Source: Brachypterus glaber
Lineage: Eukaryota; Arthropoda; Insecta; Coleoptera; Kateretidae
Assembly: GCA_958510825.1 (NCBI GenBank)
Contig: OY294049.1
Location: 30,780,774 to 30,844,773 of the forward strand
Reading direction: 5' to 3'
Length of the DNA: 64,000 bases
Shown: one piece after another, positions 10,036 to 19,293 of the stretch
How the letters are laid out: every line of letters begins with the position of its first letter
Numbering within the stretch: the stretch's first letter is position 1
The notes under the pieces: generated by a model
Database searches by the model: none
The model's input: only the letters and a program-made list of their open reading frames with translations
Told to the model about the DNA's origin: nothing
Position numbers and translations under genes: made by a program

Positions 10036-11126
10036 TATACAGGGTGTAACAGAAAAGGTGGGCTGGCTACACATAGCCATATTTTACTCACTAAAACAAT
10101 CAAAAAAGTTCATATAAACATTTTGTCTAAAATGCGTCCTAAGGGAGATACGCCCCTTTGAAAGTGGCTAAAAAATTCGGTTTTTATTTATTAACTCAGG
10201 AACCCTTTCAGTTACAGAAACGAGGTTTTAAATGTAAACTAAACTTAATAAGGCCCATCTTCGTATATTATTTTCAGGTACTTATTTTAACTAGGGACGT
10301 GCGAAACGGGGGGGGGGGCTTATTCGTTTTTTGCCCCTAACTTTTTTCTGTGTATTTTTTTTGTGATTTTATTTTCAGAAGATGATTTCTCAGGTCAAAA
10401 TACAAGAAAAAGTTACTCTTGTTGTAATAGTGTAGGATTAACCGTTTTCGAGAAAAATCCACTTGAAGGTAAAATTTCACGCTTCGAGCACAAAAATTAA
10501 ATACTAAAATGTTGAAAACCGAAATTTCAATGATGCTAGGTGAATTTACATCCAAAACCTCATATACAGGTACTTCCAAAAATCAATCCTAAGGGAGCTG
10601 TGGTCTCCTAAAAATGCACCATATTTAAAGGGCCATAGTATCTTTAAAAGCGATGTTTTGACCTACACGTATAGAAGCTTTTTTTCTTGGTTTTTAATGT
10701 AGAATTAGCCTGCATCATTGAAATTTTGGTTTTCAACATTTTAGTATTTATTTTACGTAGAACCGTAAGATTTTTTCACCTTCAAATCAATTTATCTCGA
10801 AGACGGTTAATCCTACAGTATTATAACAAGAGCACCTTTTTATGTATATTGACCTCAGAAATTATCTTCTGAAAATAAAATGACAAAAAAATTACACAGA
10901 AAAAAGTTAGGGACAAAAAACGAATAAGGCCCCCCGTTTCGCACGTCCCTGGTTAAAATAAGTACCTGAAAATAATATACGAAGATGGGCCTTATTAAGT
11001 TTAGTTTACATGCAAAACCCCGTTTCTGTATCTGAAAGGGTTCCTGAGTTAATAAATAAAAACCGAATTTTTTAGCCACTTTCAAAGGGGTGTATCTCCC
11101 TTAGGGCGCATTTTAGACAAAATGGT
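10036..11126. repeat. Large imperfect palindrome (foldback), centre near 10630
   Basis: The left arm (about 10113-10560) reappears as reverse complement at about 10695-11126, for example GTGGCTAAAAAATTCGG at 10162 and its complement near 11064-11080, and CGTGCGAAACGGGG near 10300 against CCCCGTTTCGCACG near 10935. Apparent proteins of about 50 residues that occur once per strand in the two arms are a consequence of the palindrome, not evidence of coding. The left edge has ATACAGGGTGTAACA, similar to ends of small insect transposons. Confidence 0.8.
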
Positions 11127-11890
11127 CAAATTTAGTTGTGGGGGGGCTAAACACTATTTACCCCTCACCGCTCTTGTTAAGGGTGCGCATGGTTTTATTT
11201 TGGTTGTGCAAGAGACTTACTATTAGATAGTAATGAAAAATTTTAACTTTTTTATTAAATAATAGTTCTGCGCGGGGCTGAAGGTAAACATTATTTACAC
11301 CTTATTGCTCTTGTTAAGGGTGCCCAAGCTTTTATTTTGATTGCGCAATGTTGTGCAATTTTTTTTTTAATATATCACATTTTTTGGTCAAATTTAGTTC
11401 TGGGGGGGCTGACGGTAAACATTATTTACCACTCACCGCTCTTGTTAAGGGTGCGCAAGCTTTTATTTTGGTTGTGCAAGGTTGTGCAAGCTTTTTTTTA
11501 ATATACTACAACATTTTTCGGTCAATTTTCGTTCTAGGGGGGCTGACGGTAAACATTATTTACCCGTTACCGCTCATGTTAAGGGTGCGCAAGCTTTTAT
11601 TTTGGTTGTGCAAGGTTTTTTTTAACATACTACAACATTTTTCGTTCAATTTTAGTTCTGGGGGGGGGGGCTGACGGTAAACATTATTTACCCCTCACCG
11701 CTCTTGTTAAGGGTGCGCAAGCTTTTATTTTGGTTGTGCAAGGTTGTGCAAGCTTTTTTTTAACATACTACAACATTTTTCGTTCAATTTTAGTTCTGGG
11801 GGGGCTGACGGTAAACATTATTTACCCCTCACCGCTCTTGTTAAGGGTGCGCAAGCTTTTATTTTGGTTGTGCAAGCTTGTGCAAGCTAT
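11127..11890. repeat. Tandem array, six copies of a 127-134-bp unit
   Basis: Copies of CTGACGGTAAACATTATTTA recur at about 11410, 11544, 11671 and 11805, with two diverged copies near 11144 and 11279. Each unit also holds CTCTTGTTAAGGGTGCGCAA and TTTTATTTTGGTTGTGCAAG, and a G-run of 5 to 10. The units are the reverse complement of those at 9003-9260. Confidence 0.85.
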
Positions 11891-12109
11891 TTACTATTAG
11901 ATTGTAGTGAAAAAATTTAACTTTTTTATTGGGGGGGGGGGGGGCTAAGGTCAAGTTAGCCCCCCCCACGGTTTTTTTCATATAATTAACCAATGGTTAG
12001 TGCGCAAGCTTTTTTTTTGGTTGTGCAAGGTTGTGCAAGTTGTGTGCAAACTACCTATGTATTTTTCGACCCTAAGTTTTAACTGGGGGGGGGGGGCTAA
12101 CTTGACCCA
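11891..12109. repeat. Degenerate end of the G-run repeat array
   Basis: Two diverged partial units with G-runs of 12 and 11 (about 11933 and 12085) and fragments of TTGGTTGTGCAAGGTTGTGC. The array ends by cutting straight into the BEL/Pao reading frame at about 12110. Confidence 0.65.
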
Positions 12110-12740
12110 CCCCGTGCCGACCGCAGTGTGAAATCTTTAGACCCATGAAAATCTCCAGCTATTGAAAACTTTACTTTCCTTGATTTTTTTTCTAATCGTT
12201 TTTGATCACCAGTCCATTTGAGACATAAATCTTCTTGTTCTCCTGGTAAGTTTAATTTTTTTGCGATACCTTCTTTAAGAAGAGTTACCGAAGATCCTTC
12301 ATCTAAAAATGCAAACGTTTTTACATGCTGTTTATCATAGGATATTGTTATGGGTACAATCCGAAATAAAGCATTTTTTGTCCCTATTTGGGTCATAGAA
12401 AATTCAGTTGGCGTGGAGGACGTTGCATTCACTTGTTGTTGATTTAAGTTTGATGTGCTAGTCTCTTCTTCACTTTCTTTATGCAATAAAGGATGGTGTT
12501 TTTGAATACATGAAGGTTGATCGCATTTAACTGGATATTTACATGGAAATCGGTGTCTTTTTAAGCACAATTTACATAAACTAAGCTGTCTAACAATTTC
12601 CCACATTTTGTAAATGGGTGTTTCTAGAAATGTCTGGCAAACTGTTACATTGCTACATTGATTATCACAAATTTTACATTTAAAAATTTCATGCATTAAA
12701 GTTGGATTATTAAGATAATCACCCATACCAGCTGCATTTA
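12110..12740 (-). pseudogene. BEL/Pao zinc knuckle and aspartic protease, truncated
   Basis: From MGDYLNNPTLMHEIF the frame passes quickly to a cysteine-rich region (LCKLCLKRHRFPCKY) and a protease whose active site reads FAFLDEGSSVTLL, the BEL/Pao form (often annotated DUF1758) with DEGS in place of DSGA. The region between MHE and the cysteines is shorter than usual for the family, suggesting an internal deletion. The frame ends at the repeat array at about 12110, so RT and integrase are absent. Confidence 0.75.
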
Positions 12741-13615
12741 GAGAAACACAAATTTTTTACAGATAGTCCAAATTCAACTAAAGTTTCTAGTTTTTCGGGT
12801 TTTGGTGATGGTTGGTTTTTAATTTTCTCAATATGGGAGTTAATAATTTGTTCTGGACGGCCAAAAAGTATTTTTAAAGTAGAAATTATTTCAGGAACAC
12901 ATTCAGGTAAAATAAGAAAACTTGAAACTGTTGATCTTGCTGTGCCTTTTAGACATTTTTGAAGTCTAATCAGATTTTCTTCATTACTTATATTAAATAA
13001 CTTGGTAGATCGTTCGAAATTAGTGTAGAATAAAGGCCATTCAGATGGATTTCCACTAAAGTATGGTAGGTCTCCAGGTACTCCATTTTTTCTAGTTTCA
13101 TAATAATTGTGGATGGTAGGACTTACGTTATTTATTTTAGGTGCATTAGAATAAATTGCGTTGTTGCTGGTGCAAGGATCTGCATTGATAATGTGATGTG
13201 GTTGGTAAACTGATTGTTGTTGATCTAGCCTCGGATTAGGAGTGTTAAGGGAAGAAATACATGCATTCATAGGAGGTATAAAGGTAGTTAGTTGATTATT
13301 GGCTTGGGCATTTATAGAAGTGGGAATCTGACTTGGAATTCCATTGTTAGTCTCAGTTTTCTCTATTTCATTAGTAAGTAACTGATTATTAGTTTCAATT
13401 TGCAGAGATAGTAGCTGGTTAATAAGGGGATTTGCCTCCTCTAACTCATTATCGCTTATGTCTTGACTAGAATCTTCATCCAAAATTTTCCACGACTCTC
13501 TCGTCAACATTCGTTCTTGCCTTAAAAGCTCCTTTTCTTCTTGAATCAGTTGTAATTTTAGTCTCGTGTTACTACTGATAGTAGAAACATTAGATTTGAA
13601 TGTTTTTTGGCTCCT
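12719..13615 (-). pseudogene. BEL/Pao Gag, central and capsid-like region
   Basis: The frame continues from the PHD part through a coiled coil (LQLIQEEKELLRQERM), an Asn/Gln-rich linker, and then LPYFSGNPSEWPLFYTNFER with RLQKCLKGTA, the conserved block of BEL/Pao Gag (often annotated DUF1759). It ends at a frameshift near 12745, where SVKNLCF should lead into MGDYLNNP. In the family this forms the virus-like particle. Confidence 0.8.
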
Positions 13616-13619
13616 TGTC

Positions 13620-13826
13620 TTACTTTTTTGACAATGTAGTGCTCTTTAAGCACTCAGGACACTTCCATAATTCGTCTTTCTCCACTCTATCGTCCACTCC
13701 CACACATTCATAATGACACCATCTATTACATTTTATACACTCTACCATATTTTCCTCTGTATATTCCTTCTTGCAAACCGGACACAGGTTATTATATTTA
13801 TACGGTGAACTGATTGCTGAAGCCAT
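13620..13826 (-). pseudogene. BEL/Pao Gag N-terminus with PHD finger
   Basis: Starts at ATG 13826. Residues 15-59 have CPVCKKEY, MVECIKCNRWCHYECVGVD and WKCPEC, the C4-H-C3 ligand order of a PHD zinc finger. PHD fingers usually read histone tails; some insect BEL/Pao Gag proteins carry one, perhaps for chromatin targeting (inference). A frameshift in an A-run just after residue 66 separates it from the rest of Gag, which resumes at once in another frame. Confidence 0.75.
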
Positions 13827-15061
13827 TCTTATTCAGAATATAACTATTCTAATTACTTTAAGGGCTATTGTATGAATACCTCGATTAATTAATTAAGTTT
13901 TAACTGGGAGTTGTGCCTCAAATTGTTATTTATTTTATTTTAAAGGAGGTCCAATCCTGTTGAATCTTGGTAATCGTATTTGAGCTTGTTGGGAAAATAT
14001 TTAATTGTATTTGAAATTTTAAACATAAAATAAAACCATTTGTAGTGTGGTCAAAACTTTTAATGAGCCGAACACTCAAATACCTGAAATGATCAAATTT
14101 ATTGGAATTTTATATATAACTTAATTTTAGGAATTACTTACGGTTTCGGATTCTTTTTAAATTTCCAAATAAATTCCCTATTTTGAATTATATTGACTTT
14201 TTCTGACAGTATTTCCAAAAAGTCACCTTTTTGGCAATTATTATTTGATCATTTTAGGTGGCATCATTATTTAAATTATAATGAAAAACAATAAACTATT
14301 TCACATAGAAACTATTTTTAACAATAACTTGGATGGAAACTTACCGATTTTGAAATTGATTTGAAATTTTTTTTTTTTTTTCATAAAAAATTTCAACCCT
14401 TATTATGACCCCTCCCAATTTTGTCCCTTTATAGGCGTTAGGTCTACGACAATGACCAAGACATTGTTTAAACATTAAATCCTTTTTAATTTTCTTTACC
14501 TTACCGAAAATTTCTATTTTTAGAAATTTATTTCTTTTCTTTTGTGTGTACATGCGCATGCATGCTATACATATAACTTGTCTTACCTTGTTTAAAATGT
14601 ATGCTATACATTAAACTACCGGATTTGACTTGTAAATATTAGTTCTTTGAATGTTATGTTTGATGAAAAAAATATTTCGTTGAGTAGTAGGAACTTCGTT
14701 CATAATTTTTGCATTAGGAGTTATACTGAAGGGGCTTTATACACCCAATTTTTTTTCTTTAGCTTAGAAAGAAACTACCATATAACAAATCCTGCTCGAG
14801 GCCTAAATACGGACTAGATTTCACTACATATTTCCCTTATTATCTTACCGTAATTAACTTACTATATTAAGTAATTTTCTTAAAATTCTCTTATACGAGG
14901 GTTAGTTATTATTCTCATATACGAGGGTAATTTTCATAAGATGATTTTCCATCTTGATTTCTGTTAGTTTCTCAATTAAACTTATAGAATTTTGTTTAGT
15001 TTGTTGAAGTTACGAGTTTGAAAAAATTTGTTCGTGCTTAAAAATTTTTTCTTACCTACTA
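13827..15061. other. AT-rich region right of the BEL/Pao Gag start; no gene seen
   Basis: This should contain the BEL/Pao leader and 5' LTR, but I could not fix the LTR ends. CTTATACGAGGG and CATATACGAGGG recur at about 14892 and 14918; the same TACGAGGG word starts the mariner end at 15891. No convincing coding frame. Confidence 0.4.
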
Positions 15062-15534
15062 AGGGGAGAATTTGTAGCATGTCTAAATGACCATTGCTAA
15101 CAATTATATTAATTATTTAACAATAATTAATATTGCTTAATAATCATGTTTTATTTAAAATAAAATAGTTTATTTTAATTTCCGCTATCAAATTTTAGTC
15201 CGCCACCTTGCGGACACCTTGTGAACGATACACGGAAACAATTAAATCCTTTTCTGATTCAACTACGCTGACGTAAACATGTCATACGTATCTTTGAATA
15301 TCTTCACGTGTTAGTGATGTACCTTGAAGCTCTAATTATAAGGTGAGTTATTTAAACCTTTATATTTCCCTGGTAATCACTTATCTAAATAATAAACTAG
15401 ATTCTAATATAGTTTTATATTAGGGCTTTTTCTTTTGAAATCTGAAAAAGAGCTAAAACTTTGCCAGGTTCGATTCTACACTGTAGAATCTACAGCCATG
15501 TGTAACAACCAACCATGTTGCATCTATACCTACA
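15062..15534 (+). other. Candidate polypurine tract and solo LTR
   Basis: A purine tract AAGGGGAGA at about 15061 is followed by TGTAG at 15075, and CTACA ends at 15534, which would give a 460-bp LTR with 5-bp inverted ends. It contains TTGCGGACACC and an AATAAA-like tract. No coding region lies upstream on this strand and no target duplication was found, so this is only a candidate, perhaps of a BEL/Pao element. Confidence 0.3.
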
Positions 15535-15892
15535 ATCTTTTAAAGTTAAGTACTTCTTTACTCACTGTGATGAAAATTTGCCGATCTAATTGATTAATTA
15601 TCGTTAAATTACATATTATCGTGTTAACTTAACTACCTCGTATCTCCAAAAATTCGATTTTCGGTTTTTTGCACTAATCAATTCTGTACATTATTAGTAA
15701 TGACCTGAACAAAGTCCAAATTTAAAATTCCAATTGGTTTATAAGTTATGTGGAACTAATTACCTCGTATCTCCTTTACTACTTAAAATAAATAACTGTA
15801 ACTACCTCGTATCTCCAATATTAGGCCTAGCAAATAAGGAATTTCCCGTAGGTGAAAATATCTAAGAAGATAAAACTTTGCATACTTATGTA

Positions 15893-17151
15893 CGAGGGTG
15901 GTCCCAGAAGTATTCGGCCTGACGTATAGATGGCGGTTTGTTGATAAAAAGAATGACTATGCTAGAAAATACCAACCTTATAAAGCTTAAGTTTAACATT
16001 TGATGAAGCTACGTCATTCGGTATTTGTTTGACAGCCATCAATAGTGAACGCTCTCAGTGAATTTGTAAAAATAGAAAAAATTGGACATTGTTATGTTAT
16101 ACAATACTTTCATTTGAAAGGCCTTAGTCCAACCAATATTAAAGCGAGGCTAGATTCTACTCTGGGGGAGTCTGCTCCTTCGTTTTCAACAGTAAAATTT
16201 TGGGTGGCAGAGTTTAAACGAGGCCGTACCAGCTGCCAAGACGAACATCGCAGTTGTCGACCAAATGAGGTGACCACGCCAGAAATGGTAAAGAAAATCC
16301 ACAAAATGGTATTGGATGACCGCGAGTTTGCAGATATGGTAGGCATTTCAAAAAGTGCTATACATCGCATATAAACTGAAGATTTGCAAATGAGAAAGCT
16401 GTGCGCAAGATGGGTGCCGCGATTACTCACAATTGAACAAAAACAGCGCCGTGAGGATGTTTCAATCGAATGTTTGACGAAGTTTCGAAGCAATAAAGCT
16501 TCGATTCGTAACCATGGATAAAACATCACGCCACGCCTGAGATGAAGGAACAGTCAAAACAATGGACTCAAAAAGGAGAATCGGCTCCAAAATGGTGAAG
16601 ACAGTTCCATCTGCAGGAAAGGTCATGGCGTCAATTTTTTGGGATGCGCGTAGGACAATTTTCATTGATTATCTTAAGAAAGGAGAAACAACCAATGGCG
16701 TGTATTATACAAACTTATTGCAGCATTTAAATGATGAAATTAAGAAAAAACGACCGCATTTGGCAAAAAAGAAAGTTTTATTTCATCAAGACAATGCACC
16801 AGTTCACACATCCTTTATTGCGATGGCCAAAATCAATGAGTTAAAGTTTGAATTGCTTTCTCACGCATCCTATTCGCCAGACTTAGCCCCCTCGGATTAT
16901 TTTCTGTTTCCAAACTTGAAAAAATGGCTCGGTCGTAAAAGATTTGCCAACAGTGAAGAGGTGGAGTCTGCGGTTGATGGCTATTTTGAGGAGCTCGAGG
17001 ATTCTCATTATAAACAGGGTATCGAAGCATTTGAACATCGCTGGAAAAAGTGTATCAAACTAAAAGGAGACTATGTAGAAAAATCAAAATATTTTTTTCG
17101 ATTTTTTTTGTGTTTTCTTTGTTAGGCCGACGAATTCTGGGACCACCCTCG
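15893..17151 (+). mobile_element. mariner element (Tc1/mariner), irritans-like, inactive
   Basis: Inverted ends of about 31 bp: CGAGGGTGGTCCCAGAAGTA at 15893 and, read inward on the minus strand from 17151, CGAGGGTGGTCCCAGAATTC. Both are flanked by TA (15891-15892 and 17152-17153), the mariner target duplication. The length of 1,259 bp is normal for mariner. It lies inside the inverted-repeat element 15611-18110. Confidence 0.93.
16045..17125 (+). pseudogene. mariner transposase, broken
   Basis: 16045-16374 encodes the paired helix-turn-helix DNA-binding half (VAEFKRGRTSCQDEHRS, TTPEMVKKIHKMV). A TAA at about 16372 interrupts it, after which the same frame continues as LQMRKLCARWVPRLL. The block with the first catalytic Asp (VTMD) has a deletion and a stop near 16525. 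16562-17125 keeps the second and third catalytic positions, HQDNAPVHTS and SPDLAPSDYFLFPNLKKWL, the D34D arrangement of mariner. Cut-and-paste activity is lost. Confidence 0.92.
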
Positions 17152-17479
17152 TATTTGGATACGGAAAATATATAGGTGAAGTAAAAAAAGACCTACCACC
17201 CCTCTATCGCACCCCCAGTGGTGAAAAATATATCTTTTATCGTTTTTTTTAATCGCTTAAGCTAAATTTTATAAAAAGTCCAAACCAAAAACAATACGGA
17301 GCGAGAATTTTTGGTAAAATACAAAAAGTCTCTAGCTTAAAGCGTACTTAAGTTATCGTGCTTACAAGATTTCCGGTACAGACTGACCGATCTACTGACA
17401 ATTTTTTTTGCTCGAAATTCATTTATATTGATATAAAACGTCATAAAACTCAAAAAGACGCTAAAAACAATTTTGAAAA

Positions 17480-17830
17480 TTTTTGCACCATTACAAGCCT
17501 TCCCTAAATTTTAAAAATTTTTAAAATCGGAAAGCAATAATCACCCCCTCCCCCTTAGGGTGTAGAAAAATTTAATTATCAGAAAATTACCCCCGCCCCC
17601 AGGGGGAGGGTTTGGATTTTTTTTATTATGAGATTTAGTTTTAGCTACCTCAAAAACCCCTATATACCAACTTTTACAAAAATATTGTAATTTTAAAATA
17701 ATCACCCCACGGGAGAAGTTAGAAAAAAATTATCATCAGATTCAGTTAAAGCAACCTAAAAAAGCCCAATATACTATTTTTTACTAAAATATTGTATATA
17801 TTTAAAAATTACATGCCTACATATTTCACA
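17480..17830. repeat. C/G hairpin units related to 9470-9955
   Basis: Two to three units with CCCCGCCCCCAGGGGGAGGG, ATTATCATCAGATTCAG and AAAAACCCCTATATACCAA. They lie between the mariner and the right end of the 15611-18110 element and belong to the same repeat family as 9470-9955. Confidence 0.7.
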
Positions 17831-18110
17831 GTTTTTAATTGAGCAACCTCGTATCTCCAGTACAGGGTTACGACTTGGAAATAATAGTTACTGTAACTAA
17901 CTCGTATCTCCATAATTCTAATTTTTGACTCACGTAACTAATAATTTTACAATCTTTTATGCTTGAAGGGTCCACAAGAAATAACTACACTTATATTTGT
18001 CTATATTACAATAAAAAAAATAAGAATTTTAAAATTAACCTGTTTTTTGTGTCCCCTGAAAACCTGTGAATTTGGAGATACGAGGTAGTTAAGGTAACAC
18101 GACGATATGT

Positions 18111-18612
18111 TGTTCCAAATCTTTGAATATCTTTATCTTAAAATAACTTAGTATGTTTAATATAAAACTCTTTTGATTTAAAAATATTTCCAGTCGGAAA
18201 TAATTTTAATTTACTTAGCAAATATTGTCATTCATAAACCTGTGATAAAAATATTATTAAGCAGTATTAAATGTGACTTGATTTTTAAATTTCTGTTTTG
18301 CTTTTATTTCTTTCTTCATCATAAAACTAAACAACAAAATCCGTTAATAACATATTAATATTACCTAAGTTTTGCCAACAAATGTTATTCATAAAATAGC
18401 CAGGGTTTATCCAACACTTATCTACATTGTTGACAAAATAAATATTAACGGTTGGCGCCCAAATAATATCTTAAAATATCTTATCTTTAATTATCTCCAA
18501 TCATTTCACAATAAGCAACACAGGTACGTATTGAACATATTTTACTCAACACTTGATTATCTCATCTTTATTTTATCGTTTCCGAACCCCGCCTTTAGCA
18601 AACCGACTAGTA
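18111..18612. other. AT-rich flank left of the Ty3 element; no gene seen
   Basis: Holds one 92-codon open frame (18372-18650) without recognisable motif, with AT-driven composition and running into the LTR, so not called. TTACT at 18613-18617 is the left copy of the Ty3 target duplication. Confidence 0.45.
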
Positions 18613-18617
18613 TTACT

Positions 18618-18722
18618 TGTATAATAAGTGCATATAGTTTGTATTGTTAAAATATATTAAGTAGGCACATTTGTAAATAAAGACATTTGAGTTGTCAATA
18701 TGAAGATTTGAAAATTGTAATC
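18618..18722 (+). repeat. 5' LTR of the Ty3 element, first part
   Basis: TGTATAATAAGTGCATATAG through GAAAATTGTAATC, matching 42329-42432 of the 3' LTR with a few changes. It is cut at 18722, and the rest resumes at 34224 beyond the Polinton. Contains TTGTAAATAAAGAC, a likely polyadenylation region (AATAAA). Confidence 0.92.
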
Positions 18723-18836
18723 AGTAGGTATAGCGCCGGTTGGCCCAGACAGTTCGGTACATTTGAACTACTGTCGGTAAGTGTGTAATCTGTATTATCG
18801 GTACATTTGAACTACTGGCGGGAAATTTAAAAATAC

Positions 18837-18920
18837 AAAATGGCGGTTTCCGGTGACGTCACAAAATGGCGGTTTCCGGTGACGTCACAAAACGGCGGTT
18901 TCCTGTTGCGCGAAATTTAA
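18837..18920. promoter_or_regulatory. Subterminal 26-bp repeats with CRE palindrome, left end
   Basis: The unit AAAATGGCGGTTTCCGGTGA followed by CGTCAC occurs twice, placing TGACGTCA (a perfect CRE/ATF site) at 18854-18861 and 18880-18887, plus a third unit without the CRE. AAAATGGCGG resembles a YY1-type site. Site identity is from motif knowledge; activity is not shown. Confidence 0.6.
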
Positions 18921-19217
18921 AAATTCAAAATGGCTGTTTCCTGTTACGGAAAATTTAAAAATTCAAAATGGCGGTTTCCGGTAGGCTCTTTTGATTTGTT
19001 GAAAATAAATTAATAATTAGTACTGTTAGTACCTAAGTTTTCTAGTACCCTTTTTGGCGTTTAGATCCAATACGCAGCCCCTGCCCTAAAGACCCTTTGG
19101 GTAATTAGACCCCCCAGGGGTCGCAGTATACAAACCCTATGTGTAAAGCCCCTATTTGGTAAGTAACGTTGGGGTAGTTTTTCAAGAAACCTCTACATTA
19201 TTACTTTTTAAAAAAGT

Positions 19218-19293
19218 CTCGGCTGCTGCGGGTTTGAACCGCAGACCTATAGTTTGGTAGACGGATACGTTACGTACTGCGCCACAGAGCTCT
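19218..19293 (-). tRNA. tRNA-like Pol III unit in left Polinton arm (degenerate)
   Basis: On the minus strand there is a perfect T arm, stem TGCGG/CCGCA around loop TTCAAAC, giving the B box GGTTCAAACCC, and an A-box-like TGGCGCAGTACG upstream with a partial D stem. A T6 terminator follows (A-run at 19210-19215 on the plus strand). The acceptor stem does not pair and the anticodon stem is poor, so this is not a working tRNA gene. It could still drive Pol III transcription. Confidence 0.5.

Larger units (their letters stand above)
15611..18110. mobile_element. Non-autonomous element with ~43-bp inverted ends, carrying a mariner insertion
   Basis: The left end (15611-15656) contains CGTGTTAACTTAACTACCTC and GTATCTCCAAA. 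The right end (18068-18110) reads as its reverse complement with few differences (CGTGTTACCTTAACTACCTC). The core word ACCTCGTATCTCC is repeated inside near 15763, 15803, 17847 and, with one change, 17899. Without the 1.26-kb mariner the element would be about 1.24 kb. No transposase of its own is visible, so it is mobilised by an unknown partner if at all. Confidence 0.65.

Noticed and set aside
10158..11085. Similar 50-76-residue frames, one on each strand
   Set aside because: They are the two arms of one palindrome; no start context or known motif supports coding.
15062..15534. Treating the TGTAG...CTACA block as a certain solo LTR
   Set aside because: No target duplication and no matching coding region; kept only as a low-confidence candidate.
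18372..18650. 92-codon open frame upstream of the Ty3 element
   Set aside because: Extends into the LTR, no motif, low-complexity residues.
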